Source of the DNA: Marinagarivorans sp. UBA5870
GTDB lineage: Bacteria; Pseudomonadota; Gammaproteobacteria; Pseudomonadales; Cellvibrionaceae
Assembly (NCBI GenBank): GCA_002432555.1
Contig: DJFO01000320.1
Coordinates: forward strand, 1,906 to 7,411
Length of the DNA: 5,506 bases
Direction of reading: 5' to 3'
In this document: piece by piece, positions 1 through 5,506 of the stretch
Position numbering within the stretch: position 1 is the stretch's first letter
How the letters are laid out: every line of letters begins with the position of its first letter
Position numbers and translations under genes: made by a program
Notes under the pieces: generated by a model
Databases searched by the model: none
Seen by the model: the letters and a program-made list of their open reading frames with translations, nothing else
What the model was told of the DNA's origin: nothing

Positions 1-871
1 AACTGCGGTTCACTTCCAGCTGGATCTTCTCGGCCATTTCGGCGATTGCCGCCTGCGTTTTGGAATCGAGTTCTCCGGTTACCAGGCGGTGTTCCACCGC
101 CGCTGCGTAACCCTGGATCAATTTGGGTAAATGCGTCGCCAGTACCTGGGCGTGCAGTTTTACGGTCGCCATTGGCGTGCGCATCTCATGGGCCACGCTG
201 GCGGCGATCATCCGAGCGCTGTCGAGCAGCGGAAACCGCAGGAGGGCGACGGCGATAATGCCGAAACTGACCGTGATGAAGAGAATCCCCGGCGGATAGA
301 TCTCCAGGCCGTAATTGGCAAGGTAATCGCAGGCGGCCAAACTGTAGGCCACCAATCCGGAAAAGCAAAAAGCGAGGCGCCGCCGCTCTTCGCCCCGGGT
401 CGCCAGCAGCCGCCGGAAAGTGATATAGAGGCCTCGTGCGAGCAATAGGCTACTTTGCACTATGTGCACAAAATGCAGCTCGCCGGCCTTTGGATAGTAG
501 CCCCAAAAATACTTGTAGTAGCCGTCGACGACTTTATCACTGGCGATCATGACGGCGACCAGAATCAGCGCAAAAAAATAGGACAGCAGAATGTACTTCT
601 GGTCCGAGCGAACGCTGGTGATTTCGCAAATCAGGTGATAAAAAATGGTTGGCAGTATCAGACTGATCAACCAGCCCGTCTTGATCAGCTGATTGGCGGT
701 TGCTGGATCACGCGCTTGATAGAGCGCCGCCCAAGTAAATTGCCAGAAGAAGGCGGTGATGCACAAGGTCAGGAAGTTGATGCTGATCCGATTGATGCCT
801 TTTTGATTGACCACCCATAAACCAAGAAAAAGAAAAACCAGGCTCAAGAGTGCGGGAAGTATCGAATACAT
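1..871 (-). CDS. Membrane sensor histidine kinase, 7TM N-terminus plus HisKA (partial, C-terminus beyond left edge)
   Basis: Reading the minus strand from the ATG at 871 gives 290 uninterrupted codons running off the left edge. An in-frame TAG at 878-880 lies just upstream, so this ATG is the first possible start; the Shine-Dalgarno is weak (AGGT-like). About seven hydrophobic helices are visible, near residues 4-21, 32-50, 67-84, 92-110, 134-151, 167-184 and 194-212. The segments GYYPKAG (124-130) and the last helix ending in RFPLLD fit the 7TM N-terminal domain common in histidine kinases. The HisKA H-box VAHEMRTPM (226-234) follows immediately, with no PAS or HAMP domain, making His228 the expected phosphorylated residue. 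The ATP-binding domain, and any receiver domain, would lie outside the window. The kinase should sit in the inner membrane and sense a signal at or in the membrane. The long HisKA helix after the H-box recalls CqsS/LqsS-type quorum-sensing kinases, but that is from memory. The ligand and partner regulator are unknown. Confidence 0.88.
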   Translation of the reverse strand, partial: MYSILPALLSLVFLFLGLWVVNQKGINRISINFLTLCITAFFWQFTWAALYQARDPATANQLIKTGWLISLILPTIFYHLICEITSVRSDQKYILLSYFFALILVAVMIASDKVVDGYYKYFWGYYPKAGELHFVHIVQSSLLLARGLYITFRRLLATRGEERRRLAFCFSGLVAYSLAACDYLANYGLEIYPPGILFITVSFGIIAVALLRFPLLDSARMIAASVAHEMRTPMATVKLHAQVLATHLPKLIQGYAAAVEHRLVTGELDSKTQAAIAEMAEKIQLEVNRS

Positions 872-898
872 AGGGACCTAGCCGCGACGATTTCGGGA

Positions 899-928
899 AT
901 CTTTTCAAAGAACGAAAACAACTGTCAA
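899..928 (-). promoter_or_regulatory. Candidate sigma70 promoter for the histidine kinase gene
   Basis: On the minus strand a perfect TTGACA (-35) spans 928 down to 923. The -10 match is poor: AAAGAT at an 18-base spacing shares three of six consensus bases. Transcription would start near 890, leaving a short leader before the ATG at 871. The -35 is convincing and the -10 is not, so an activator or a different start is possible. Confidence 0.35.
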
Positions 929-973
929 ATCAACCGATGCTTCACGCGCCAGTACCTTCGCCAGACGGTCGTC

Positions 974-993
974 GGAATCTCGCGGGAATCTCG
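974..993. repeat. Tandem direct repeat GGAATCTCG, 11-bp period
   Basis: The nine-base word GGAATCTCG occurs at 974-982 and again at 985-993, so the copies are one DNA helical turn apart. A shorter copy, GGAATCT, is at 896-902 near the kinase start. Direct repeats at this spacing are typical of tandem binding by response regulators or other dimeric activators. The position between two divergent genes fits an operator, but the binding role is inference. Confidence 0.4.
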
Positions 994-1004
994 ACTGGGC
1001 GGGC

Positions 1005-1033
1005 TTATTACAACCGGCAATAGCCGGTACACT
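1005..1033 (+). promoter_or_regulatory. Weak candidate promoter for the Anbu-tlyA-DUF98 unit
   Basis: TACACT at 1028-1033 resembles a -10 box, with TTATTA at 1005-1010 as a poor -35 at a 17-base spacing. The leader to the ATG at 1072 would be about 30 bases. An inverted repeat fills most of the spacer and touches the -10, so a repressor bound there could block transcription. This is the best candidate in the gap, but the match is weak. Confidence 0.3.
1013..1028. repeat. Inverted repeat ACCGGC-AATA-GCCGGT
   Basis: Two perfect six-base arms (1013-1018 and 1023-1028) flank a four-base AATA loop, 44 bases before the Anbu start. It could be a small operator or, if transcribed, a short GC-rich hairpin. 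There is no T-run after it, so it is not an intrinsic terminator. Pairing does not extend beyond six bases. Confidence 0.45.
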
Positions 1034-1071
1034 ACGCGGCTGCCACTCCGTGCTCAAGATCGATTACCGCC

Positions 1072-1791
1072 ATGACCTACTGTCTCGCCATCAAGCTCAA
1101 TACCGGCCTGGTTTTTGCCGGCGATACTCGCACCAACGCCGGCGTTGACCGGGTGGCGTCCTACCGCAAGCTGTTCAGCTTTGGCAACGGGTCCAGCCAC
1201 GCTATCACACTGCTCTGCTCGGGAAACCTCGCCACTACCCAGGCCTTGGTGGAATTGCTCGGGCGCAGCTGTCACCAGCCGGACGGCTTGTTCAGTGACC
1301 GCTCCATGTTCGATACGGCGCGGCGGGTGGGCGGCATCCTCGTAGGAGTCATTGCGGAAGGGCAGGCCCGACCGGGCAACCAGAATATCGATTTCGGCTG
1401 CAACTTGATTTTAGGGGGCCAGGTGGCCGAGGAAGAGCCGCGTCTCTTCCACATCTATCCCCAGGGCAATTTTATCGAGACAAGTATCGAAACGCCGTTT
1501 ATGCAGATTGGCGAGGAAAAGTACGGCAAGCCGATTCTGGACCGTATTATCACGCCGGAGACCCCGATAGATCGCGCCTTGATCTGCGCCCTTCTCTCCC
1601 TGGACTCCACCATGAAAAGTAACCTTACCGTGGATATGCCGCTCGATGTGCTGGTTTATCACCGCGATACCTTTGATCTCTCGCATACCCGGCGGATCGA
1701 ACGGGAGGACCAGGATTTCCACGAGATGCGCCGCTACTGGGGCGACGGGCTGCGCCGCTTGATCGACGGCGTAGCGGCCTTCAACATCTGA
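1072..1791 (+). CDS. Anbu, proteasome/HslV-like N-terminal threonine hydrolase
   Basis: The 239-residue protein matches Anbu (ancestral beta subunit, 'predicted proteasome-type protease'), an Ntn-hydrolase that assembles into rings or open helices in the cytoplasm. It starts Met-Thr, so methionine removal would expose Thr2 as the nucleophile; this supports the ATG at 1072. Other expected catalytic-site positions are Asp18 (in GDTRTNAG), Lys33 (in YRKLF) and the LDSTMKSN segment (177-184). GNLATTQ (51-57), IYPQGNF (128-134) and GEEKYGKPILDR (147-158) also fit the family, and the length is typical. No clear Shine-Dalgarno precedes the start. Its stop codon overlaps the tlyA start by one base (TGATG). 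Known anbu loci usually carry an ATP-grasp protein, an alpha-E protein and a transglutaminase-like protein. None is present in this window, so the gene lacks its usual context. Peptidase activity of Anbu proteins has been hard to show, and the physiological substrate is unknown. Confidence 0.92.
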   Translation: MTYCLAIKLNTGLVFAGDTRTNAGVDRVASYRKLFSFGNGSSHAITLLCSGNLATTQALVELLGRSCHQPDGLFSDRSMFDTARRVGGILVGVIAEGQARPGNQNIDFGCNLILGGQVAEEEPRLFHIYPQGNFIETSIETPFMQIGEEKYGKPILDRIITPETPIDRALICALLSLDSTMKSNLTVDMPLDVLVYHRDTFDLSHTRRIEREDQDFHEMRRYWGDGLRRLIDGVAAFNI

Positions 1792-2576
1792 TGGAATTCG
1801 AGCGACTCGACAAGCTGCTGGTTGATCAGGGGCTGGCCGAATCCCGGACCCAGGCGCAAAAGCTAGTGAATGCCGGTGCGGTTAAGGCCCAGCTTCACGG
1901 CCAATGGATTTGTCTGCATAAACCCGCTCAAAAAATTGCCAGCGGAACGCTTTTAACCACCGACACGATTCCGGAATTGCGCTATGTGTCGCGGGCCGGG
2001 TTAAAACTCGAGGGCGCGCTTGCCCACCTCGCCGAATGCAATTTCATTGAACGCGCCGCGCCCTTTACTGGCAAAACCGTGTTGGACATAGGCCAGTCCA
2101 CCGGTGGATTTACCGATTGTCTGCTCCAGCGGCAGGCGGAACGAGTCGTGGGAGTGGACGTGGGGCACGGGCAATTGGCCGAGCGATTGCGCGCCGAGCC
2201 GCGGGTGATTTGCCTGGAGGGTATAAACGCCCGTTCAATGCCGGTCGACAAGCTTCTCTCCTTCACCCGCAAGGGTTACGATTGGGTGGTGATGGACGTC
2301 TCCTTTATTTCACAGACGCTGCTTCATCCGCTCTTGCCGCCACTCCTCGCCTCTGGGGGATATTTTTTGAGCCTCGTCAAACCGCAGTTTGAGGTGGGGG
2401 CTGCGAATCTTGCCAAAGGCGGTATAGTGAAAAACGCTTCGCTGTTCAGCGAAGTTGAAAGCCGGATGATCGCCAGCGCAACCGCGGCAGGCCTGATGCC
2501 AGTAACCTACTTCCCGTCCACGATAGCCGGTGCCGACGGCAATCGGGAATTTTTTATCTTGTGCCGCAAACCTTGA
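1791..2576 (+). CDS. tlyA: TlyA family rRNA 2'-O-ribose methyltransferase
   Basis: This 261-residue protein has the TlyA layout: an N-terminal S4 RNA-binding domain (about 1-62, beginning with RLDKLLVDQGL) and an FtsJ-like Rossmann methyltransferase domain (about 65-261). The linking motif YVSRAGLKLEGAL is at 65-77. The SAM-binding loop is LDIGQSTGGFTD (98-109); Gln102 stands where Ala is more usual. The expected catalytic tetrad reads Lys72, Asp169 (VMDVSFIS), Lys197 (LVKPQFE) and Glu253 (DGNREFF). TlyA proteins methylate ribose 2'-OH groups on rRNA; long forms modify 16S and 23S, short forms 23S only, and in mycobacteria this gives capreomycin sensitivity. The family was first named as a haemolysin, which is now considered misleading. 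Translation probably depends on coupling to the upstream gene, since the start shares a base with its stop and no separate Shine-Dalgarno is visible. Length and motifs look intact. Confidence 0.95.
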   Translation: MEFERLDKLLVDQGLAESRTQAQKLVNAGAVKAQLHGQWICLHKPAQKIASGTLLTTDTIPELRYVSRAGLKLEGALAHLAECNFIERAAPFTGKTVLDIGQSTGGFTDCLLQRQAERVVGVDVGHGQLAERLRAEPRVICLEGINARSMPVDKLLSFTRKGYDWVVMDVSFISQTLLHPLLPPLLASGGYFLSLVKPQFEVGAANLAKGGIVKNASLFSEVESRMIASATAAGLMPVTYFPSTIAGADGNREFFILCRKP

Positions 2577-2585
2577 GCCGACCCA

Positions 2586-3221
2586 ATGCTCGACAAATTT
2601 TATGAGACCTGCGCCGGCACCCAGAGCTGGCGCGCCTTTCGCAGCGAGGGCTATTCCGATAATGCGCAAGTCGAAGGGCCGGACGGCGCCGCCGTTGCCA
2701 TGGCGACACTGCCGCCGCTGCTGCGCACGCTCCTGGTCACCGACGGCACCGTGACCAAGGCCCTGGAGGCCTATTTTTGGGAAAGCGTGAACGTGAAGGT
2801 GCAGCATCTCAATGTGGTAGTCGCGGTGAAAGCCATACCCTGGTTGAATTCTCTGCCCGGTGAAGAAATTTTGATCCGCCAGGTCGAACTCGTGGGTGCA
2901 CGCAGCGAGCGGTGTTATGCCAAGGCGTTTTCCGGAATAAAGCTGGCGGCCTTCGACCCGCCGCTGCGGCAGGCACTGGTCCAGGGTGACGTGGGGATCG
3001 GGGTGCTGCTGCGCGAATCCGGGCTGGAAACCTACCGGGAAATCATGGCCGTGGGATTGGAGGCGCAGGCGGACGCGCAGGGCGAAGCGGAGCTTTTCGC
3101 CTATCGCACCTATCGCATCCTGCGCGAACAAAAACCGGTGATTCTGATCCGCGAAAGTTTTCCCTGGAATCTTTACGAAAATAGCGGCGGGCCGGGCGCA
3201 CCGCTTTTGCCCGCAAATTGA
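2586..3221 (+). CDS. DUF98 / chorismate-lyase-like protein (UbiC/UTRA fold)
   Basis: The 211 residues fit the DUF98 family, distant relatives of chorismate pyruvate-lyase (UbiC) and the UTRA ligand-binding fold. Visible hallmarks are LPPLLRTLLVTDGTVTKALE (42-61), the strand with Arg98 (ILIRQVEL), GVLLRESGLETYREI (139-153), the FAYRTYRIL segment (171-179) and VILIRESFP (185-193). In E. coli UbiC an arginine and a glutamate bind product; Arg98 and Glu190 are the likely counterparts, so lyase chemistry is possible. Some family members are chorismate lyases making 4-hydroxybenzoate (Rv2949c of M. tuberculosis, from memory), but most are uncharacterised. The start lies 9 bases after the tlyA stop, which makes co-transcription likely; the Shine-Dalgarno is weak. 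No signal peptide is seen. The 3' end overlaps the promoter of the next operon. Substrate is not assigned, and no chorismate or ubiquinone gene is nearby. Confidence 0.78.
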   Translation: MLDKFYETCAGTQSWRAFRSEGYSDNAQVEGPDGAAVAMATLPPLLRTLLVTDGTVTKALEAYFWESVNVKVQHLNVVVAVKAIPWLNSLPGEEILIRQVELVGARSERCYAKAFSGIKLAAFDPPLRQALVQGDVGIGVLLRESGLETYREIMAVGLEAQADAQGEAELFAYRTYRILREQKPVILIRESFPWNLYENSGGPGAPLLPAN

Positions 3222-3235
3222 CCGCGGTCTATAAT
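3207..3235 (+). promoter_or_regulatory. Sigma70-type promoter of the mksFEB operon
   Basis: TTGCCC (-35, 3207-3212, four of six consensus bases) and a perfect TATAAT (-10, 3230-3235) are separated by exactly 17 bases. Transcription would start near 3242, about 20 bases before the ATG at 3263. The promoter spans the stop codon of the upstream gene (3219-3221), so the Mks operon can be transcribed independently. An eight-base palindrome, ACCGCGGT (3221-3228), sits in the spacer and could be an operator half or chance. Confidence 0.65.
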
Positions 3236-3262
3236 GCCGCCCCGATTCAGCCACAGCTATCT

Positions 3263-4714
3263 ATGTTTTTTGTCGACCAGCGACACCAGTTCTTTAAACC
3301 GCTTACCACCAAGTACCGTGCGCAGGTTGTCGAGTGCCTGTGCCTGTTGCACCTGCGCCTGTATGGCGCTACAGCGGAGTACGGGCAGTCGCTGACGCGC
3401 GAGCAGGTGATTGATCTTTTTGAGGAAGCGCTTGCCCGCGCGCCTGTCCTGGAGACGGATGGCGAGGAAGCGGAGCAACGCTTTAAAAGCAATCGGGAAC
3501 AGGCCAATTGGATCTTAAAACTCCTGCTGGACCATGGCTGGCTGGAAAAAAAGGTCGACACCGCGACTCTGCAATCAACGTATCCGCTGACTCGCGCCGG
3601 CCGCCTGTTCGCGCTACCCCTCGAGGAAATGGACCGGCGCAGAGTGCGCACCCGCCACCGCAATACCCGCAACACACTCAATTCCCTGGACGCCTTCGCC
3701 AGCCGCGGTGAGGTGCATGACTTGCTCGACGCGCTGGAGTATTCCGAGCGGATCATCGCTGATTTTACCGACGTCATCAGTGAACTCGAAGAGCGCAAGC
3801 GCGACTTGGTGAAACAGGTGGAATCCCATTTGTTGGTGCAGCAGGCAACGGATCAGTTTTTCGAATTTATGGAGAAGCGTTTCCAGCCCGATCTCTCGGT
3901 CCGGCTCTCCGCTGACAGTGTGGAAAAACACCGTGATCGTATCGCCTCGGTAATTCAGAAAATTCGCCGCAAGGATAAAAATCTTCTCAAGGACGCGGAA
4001 CAGCGCCTGCGCGCCATGGCTCCTGAACTGGTCGAAGCCAACCAGTCCGTCTTGTGGAATATTCTGGATACCATCGAGCTGCGCATGCGCAACGCGTCGG
4101 ATATCATGCTGCCGGCCCTGCGGCTTGCTCTACAGGGTTTTACCAAACGCGCCGACATCATTATCCGTCAGCTCAGTTACATCTCCGCCAGTCGTGATGA
4201 CGCGGCGCTGCGGGCGTGTGAGTACCTGACATCGCTTCCCGACGCCGAGCGAGCTGCCTGTTTGGAGCGAATCGGTGGTTTGCTCGCTGCGGTCAGCATC
4301 GGCCTTGTCGATCCCGCCCAGGTCAAGCTGAGCCCGCGCAAAACTCCGGCAGCGGTGGATTCGTCGCTCAGCGGCCAGACGCCGCCCGATGCCCAGGTGC
4401 AGAAAGAGATCATGATCCAGACCTTGCTGGACCAGGCATTTCTGCTGAATAACCAGCTCCTGACGGATTACGTGCGCAAAGTCTTAAGCACGGGTCGGCG
4501 GGTGAGCAGCCGTGATCTGCCGGTCGAGAATGCGCGGGAGTTATTGGCTGCGGCCCACATTATTGAAATCGGCGCGATCAACAACCTGAGCAGCGATTTT
4601 GAGCTGCGCGTGCGATTTGCCCATCGCCCGCCCTTCGCGAATGACTACTTTAGCCAGGCAGACGATTTCGAGATCGAACTCTTGGAAAAAACCGGGGTTA
4701 TACAAAATGCTTAA
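3263..4714 (+). CDS. mksF: MksF, kleisin subunit of an MksBEF/Wadjet-type SMC complex (JetA-like)
   Basis: I place the start at the ATG at 3263 (483 residues, beginning MFFVDQRHQFF). An earlier in-frame TTG at 3218 lies inside the promoter and before the expected transcription start. The Shine-Dalgarno is poor. Residues 1-117 look like an N-terminal winged-helix domain (FFKPL at 10-14; a helical core ending PLTRAGRLFALPL). Then comes RTRHRNTRNTLN (129-140) and long charged helices to about 345, including a coiled-coil-like stretch at 160-205. A Pro/Ser-rich, probably flexible linker (349-377) leads to a C-terminal winged-helix domain (about 380-483). This is the MukF/MksF kleisin plan, in which the two ends bind the SMC neck and head while MksE binds the middle. 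It overlaps mksE by 8 bases. In P. aeruginosa the same F-E-B order encodes MksBEF. The JetA subunit of Wadjet is homologous, so a defence role is an equal possibility. Confidence 0.87.
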   Translation: MFFVDQRHQFFKPLTTKYRAQVVECLCLLHLRLYGATAEYGQSLTREQVIDLFEEALARAPVLETDGEEAEQRFKSNREQANWILKLLLDHGWLEKKVDTATLQSTYPLTRAGRLFALPLEEMDRRRVRTRHRNTRNTLNSLDAFASRGEVHDLLDALEYSERIIADFTDVISELEERKRDLVKQVESHLLVQQATDQFFEFMEKRFQPDLSVRLSADSVEKHRDRIASVIQKIRRKDKNLLKDAEQRLRAMAPELVEANQSVLWNILDTIELRMRNASDIMLPALRLALQGFTKRADIIIRQLSYISASRDDAALRACEYLTSLPDAERAACLERIGGLLAAVSIGLVDPAQVKLSPRKTPAAVDSSLSGQTPPDAQVQKEIMIQTLLDQAFLLNNQLLTDYVRKVLSTGRRVSSRDLPVENARELLAAAHIIEIGAINNLSSDFELRVRFAHRPPFANDYFSQADDFEIELLEKTGVIQNA

Positions 4715-5402
4715 AGACTGGCTGGCCGATCAGTTAAAAGCGAAACAAATCGGCATTGACGAGTTTACCGATCTGCTGGTCCGCCTATTGGATTACGGCG
4801 TTTTATGCCGCGATGAAAGCGCCGTGGAACAAAAATATTATGATCGTTTCCGCCAATGCGAAGAACTGGTGGAAGACTATCTCGCGGTGCTCGCCTTGCG
4901 CATCGACCACAACCGCCGCTTCGGCTATGTACGCATTTTCCCTCCCGGGGCGCAGGTGCCGGGTCTGCAGGACGAAGATCAACAGCCGTTCAACAGCGGC
5001 ATGCGCGCGCGTTTGACACAGTTGGAAGTCGCTCTGGTTCTGGTGCTGCGTATTGAATACGCAAAGCACCTGCGGGAGGGCCGTGTCGATGAAAACGGCT
5101 GCGTGCTGGTGTCCCTCGAGTCGGTCGGAGTTGCGTTTAACAATCTCCTCAAACGTCCCTTGCCGGAAAATTTGACGGAGCGCAAAGCCCTGCTGCGCCG
5201 TTTGCGCCAGCTGCGCCTGGTGCAATACCAGCAGGAAGACGACCTGGACAGCGCGGACACCTGGCTGCGCATTCGCCCGGCCATCACCAGTTTTGTCACT
5301 GATGACGCCCTGAATAATCTGACGGAGACGGCAGATAATTCGGAACTCCTTGCCGCCGCTGCAACGGAAGCCAAGGATAATAAATCTCTGTCTGAGAGCT
5401 GA
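4707..5402 (+). CDS. mksE: MksE, MukE-like winged-helix condensin subunit (JetB-like)
   Basis: The chosen ATG at 4707 has a GGGG Shine-Dalgarno-like run at 4694-4697, gives a protein starting MLKDWLADQL, and overlaps the mksF end by 8 bases, which suggests translational coupling. An earlier in-frame start at 4599 would add 36 residues of unlikely composition read inside mksF. The 231-residue protein fits MksE/JetB: an N-terminal helical part with LLVRLLDYGVLCRDES (23-38), the segment RFGYVRIFPPGAQVPG (71-86) that I associate with MksE of Pseudomonas-type bacteria, then a second winged-helix part with LEVALVLVLRIEYAKHL (106-122) and RLRQLRLVQ (165-173). The last 25 or so residues are acidic and Ala/Asn-rich, probably a disordered tail. 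MksE should bind the kleisin MksF as a dimer and contact DNA in the complex, which acts at the nucleoid or on plasmid DNA. Confidence 0.88.
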   Translation: MLKDWLADQLKAKQIGIDEFTDLLVRLLDYGVLCRDESAVEQKYYDRFRQCEELVEDYLAVLALRIDHNRRFGYVRIFPPGAQVPGLQDEDQQPFNSGMRARLTQLEVALVLVLRIEYAKHLREGRVDENGCVLVSLESVGVAFNNLLKRPLPENLTERKALLRRLRQLRLVQYQQEDDLDSADTWLRIRPAITSFVTDDALNNLTETADNSELLAAAATEAKDNKSLSES

Positions 5403-5407
5403 GCCGC

Positions 5408-5506
5408 ATGTTTTTGAAACGCGCCATTTTGATCAACTGGGGCAATATTCCGCAGGTTGAATTCGATTTTGGACCTGTGAATCTTTTTTCGGGCGGTAAC
5501 GGATCC
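5408..5506 (+). CDS. mksB: MksB, SMC-like ATPase (5' end only, cut in Walker A)
   Basis: The first 33 codons are present, starting MFLKRAILINWGNI and ending in FSGGNGS (27-33). The last residues match the start of a Walker A P-loop (GxxGxGK[S/T]); the conserved Lys and Thr would be the next codons but lie outside. The pattern of a short beta strand, NWG, FDFGPVNLFSG and P-loop is that of the N-terminal ATPase lobe of MukB/MksB/JetC SMC proteins. In the full protein, long coiled coils and a hinge would follow, with the signature motif and Walker B at the C-terminus. The ATG is 5 bases after the mksE stop, with GAGAG at 5394-5398 as ribosome binding site, so the three genes form one operon. Which clade it belongs to (condensin MksB or defence JetC) cannot be read from 33 residues. 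Confidence 0.88.
   Translation, partial: MFLKRAILINWGNIPQVEFDFGPVNLFSGGNGS

Noticed and set aside
46..820. Plus-strand open frames across the first 820 bases (46-258, 131-448, 455-820)
   Set aside because: They are antisense to the continuous 290-codon histidine kinase frame and have no domain features or good start signals.
1013..1028. Intrinsic terminator at the inverted repeat before the Anbu gene
   Set aside because: The stem is only six base pairs and is not followed by a T-run on either strand, so an operator or chance repeat is more likely.
3218..3235. TTGACC at 3218-3223 as the -35 box of the mks promoter
   Set aside because: It is only 6 bases from TATAAT. The TTGCCC at 3207 has the proper 17-base spacing.
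2310..3254. 314-codon open frame on the minus strand across tlyA and the DUF98 gene
   Set aside because: It lies antisense to two genes with clear family motifs. Its translation is rich in Arg, Gly, His and Gln with no recognisable domain, as expected for a shadow frame in GC-rich DNA.
3218..3262. N-terminal extension of MksF from the TTG at 3218
   Set aside because: It would put the start codon between the -35 and -10 boxes, upstream of the likely transcription start. The 15 extra residues do not look like the family.
3247..3798. 183-codon minus-strand frame inside mksF
   Set aside because: The product is Ser/Arg-rich low-complexity sequence antisense to the conserved N-terminal half of MksF. 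It is a shadow.
4599..4706. N-terminal extension of MksE from the ATG at 4599
   Set aside because: The 36 extra residues are read entirely within mksF and have an unlikely composition. The ATG at 4707 has a Shine-Dalgarno-like run and a sensible operon overlap.

Overview
The window looks like a chromosomal stretch of a moderately GC-rich gammaproteobacterium, but I cannot assign a genus. The clues are a Pseudomonas-like mksF-mksE-mksB condensin operon, a sigma70 promoter ending in TATAAT just before a GC-rich leader, tight operon spacing, and an Anbu proteasome-like protein. I see no insertion sequence, integrase, tRNA, rRNA or CRISPR array. Coding density is high, with one real intergenic gap of about 200 bases.

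Layout. (1) Positions 1-871, minus strand: the N-terminal 290 residues of a sensor histidine kinase with seven predicted membrane helices followed directly by a HisKA H-box. Its ATPase domain lies beyond the left edge. (2) Positions 872-1071: a divergent intergenic region with a consensus -35 box facing the kinase gene, an 11-bp-period direct repeat and a GC-rich inverted repeat. (3) Positions 1072-3221, plus strand: a compact three-gene unit of Anbu (proteasome/HslV-like N-terminal threonine hydrolase), TlyA (S4 plus FtsJ-like rRNA 2'-O-methyltransferase) and a DUF98/chorismate-lyase-like protein. The first two genes overlap by one base and the third follows after 9 bases. (4) Positions 3207-5506, plus strand: a strong promoter candidate over the stop codon of the third gene, then mksF (kleisin), mksE (winged-helix partner) and the first 33 codons of mksB (SMC ATPase), cut within the Walker A motif.

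How the genes work together. MksF, MksE and MksB should form one SMC complex of the MukBEF/MksBEF/Wadjet superfamily, with translation coupled by an 8-base overlap (F/E) and a 5-base gap (E/B). If a JetD/MksG nuclease gene follows mksB, the operon would be a Wadjet-type plasmid defence system. If none follows, it is more likely a housekeeping-type Mks condensin. The window ends too early to decide. The Anbu-TlyA-DUF98 unit combines proteins with no obvious shared pathway, and Anbu lacks its usual neighbours here.

The most interesting items are the undecided condensin/defence operon, the unusual setting of Anbu, and the membrane histidine kinase, which may sense a small lipophilic signal. All family assignments come from reading motifs by eye, with no database search.
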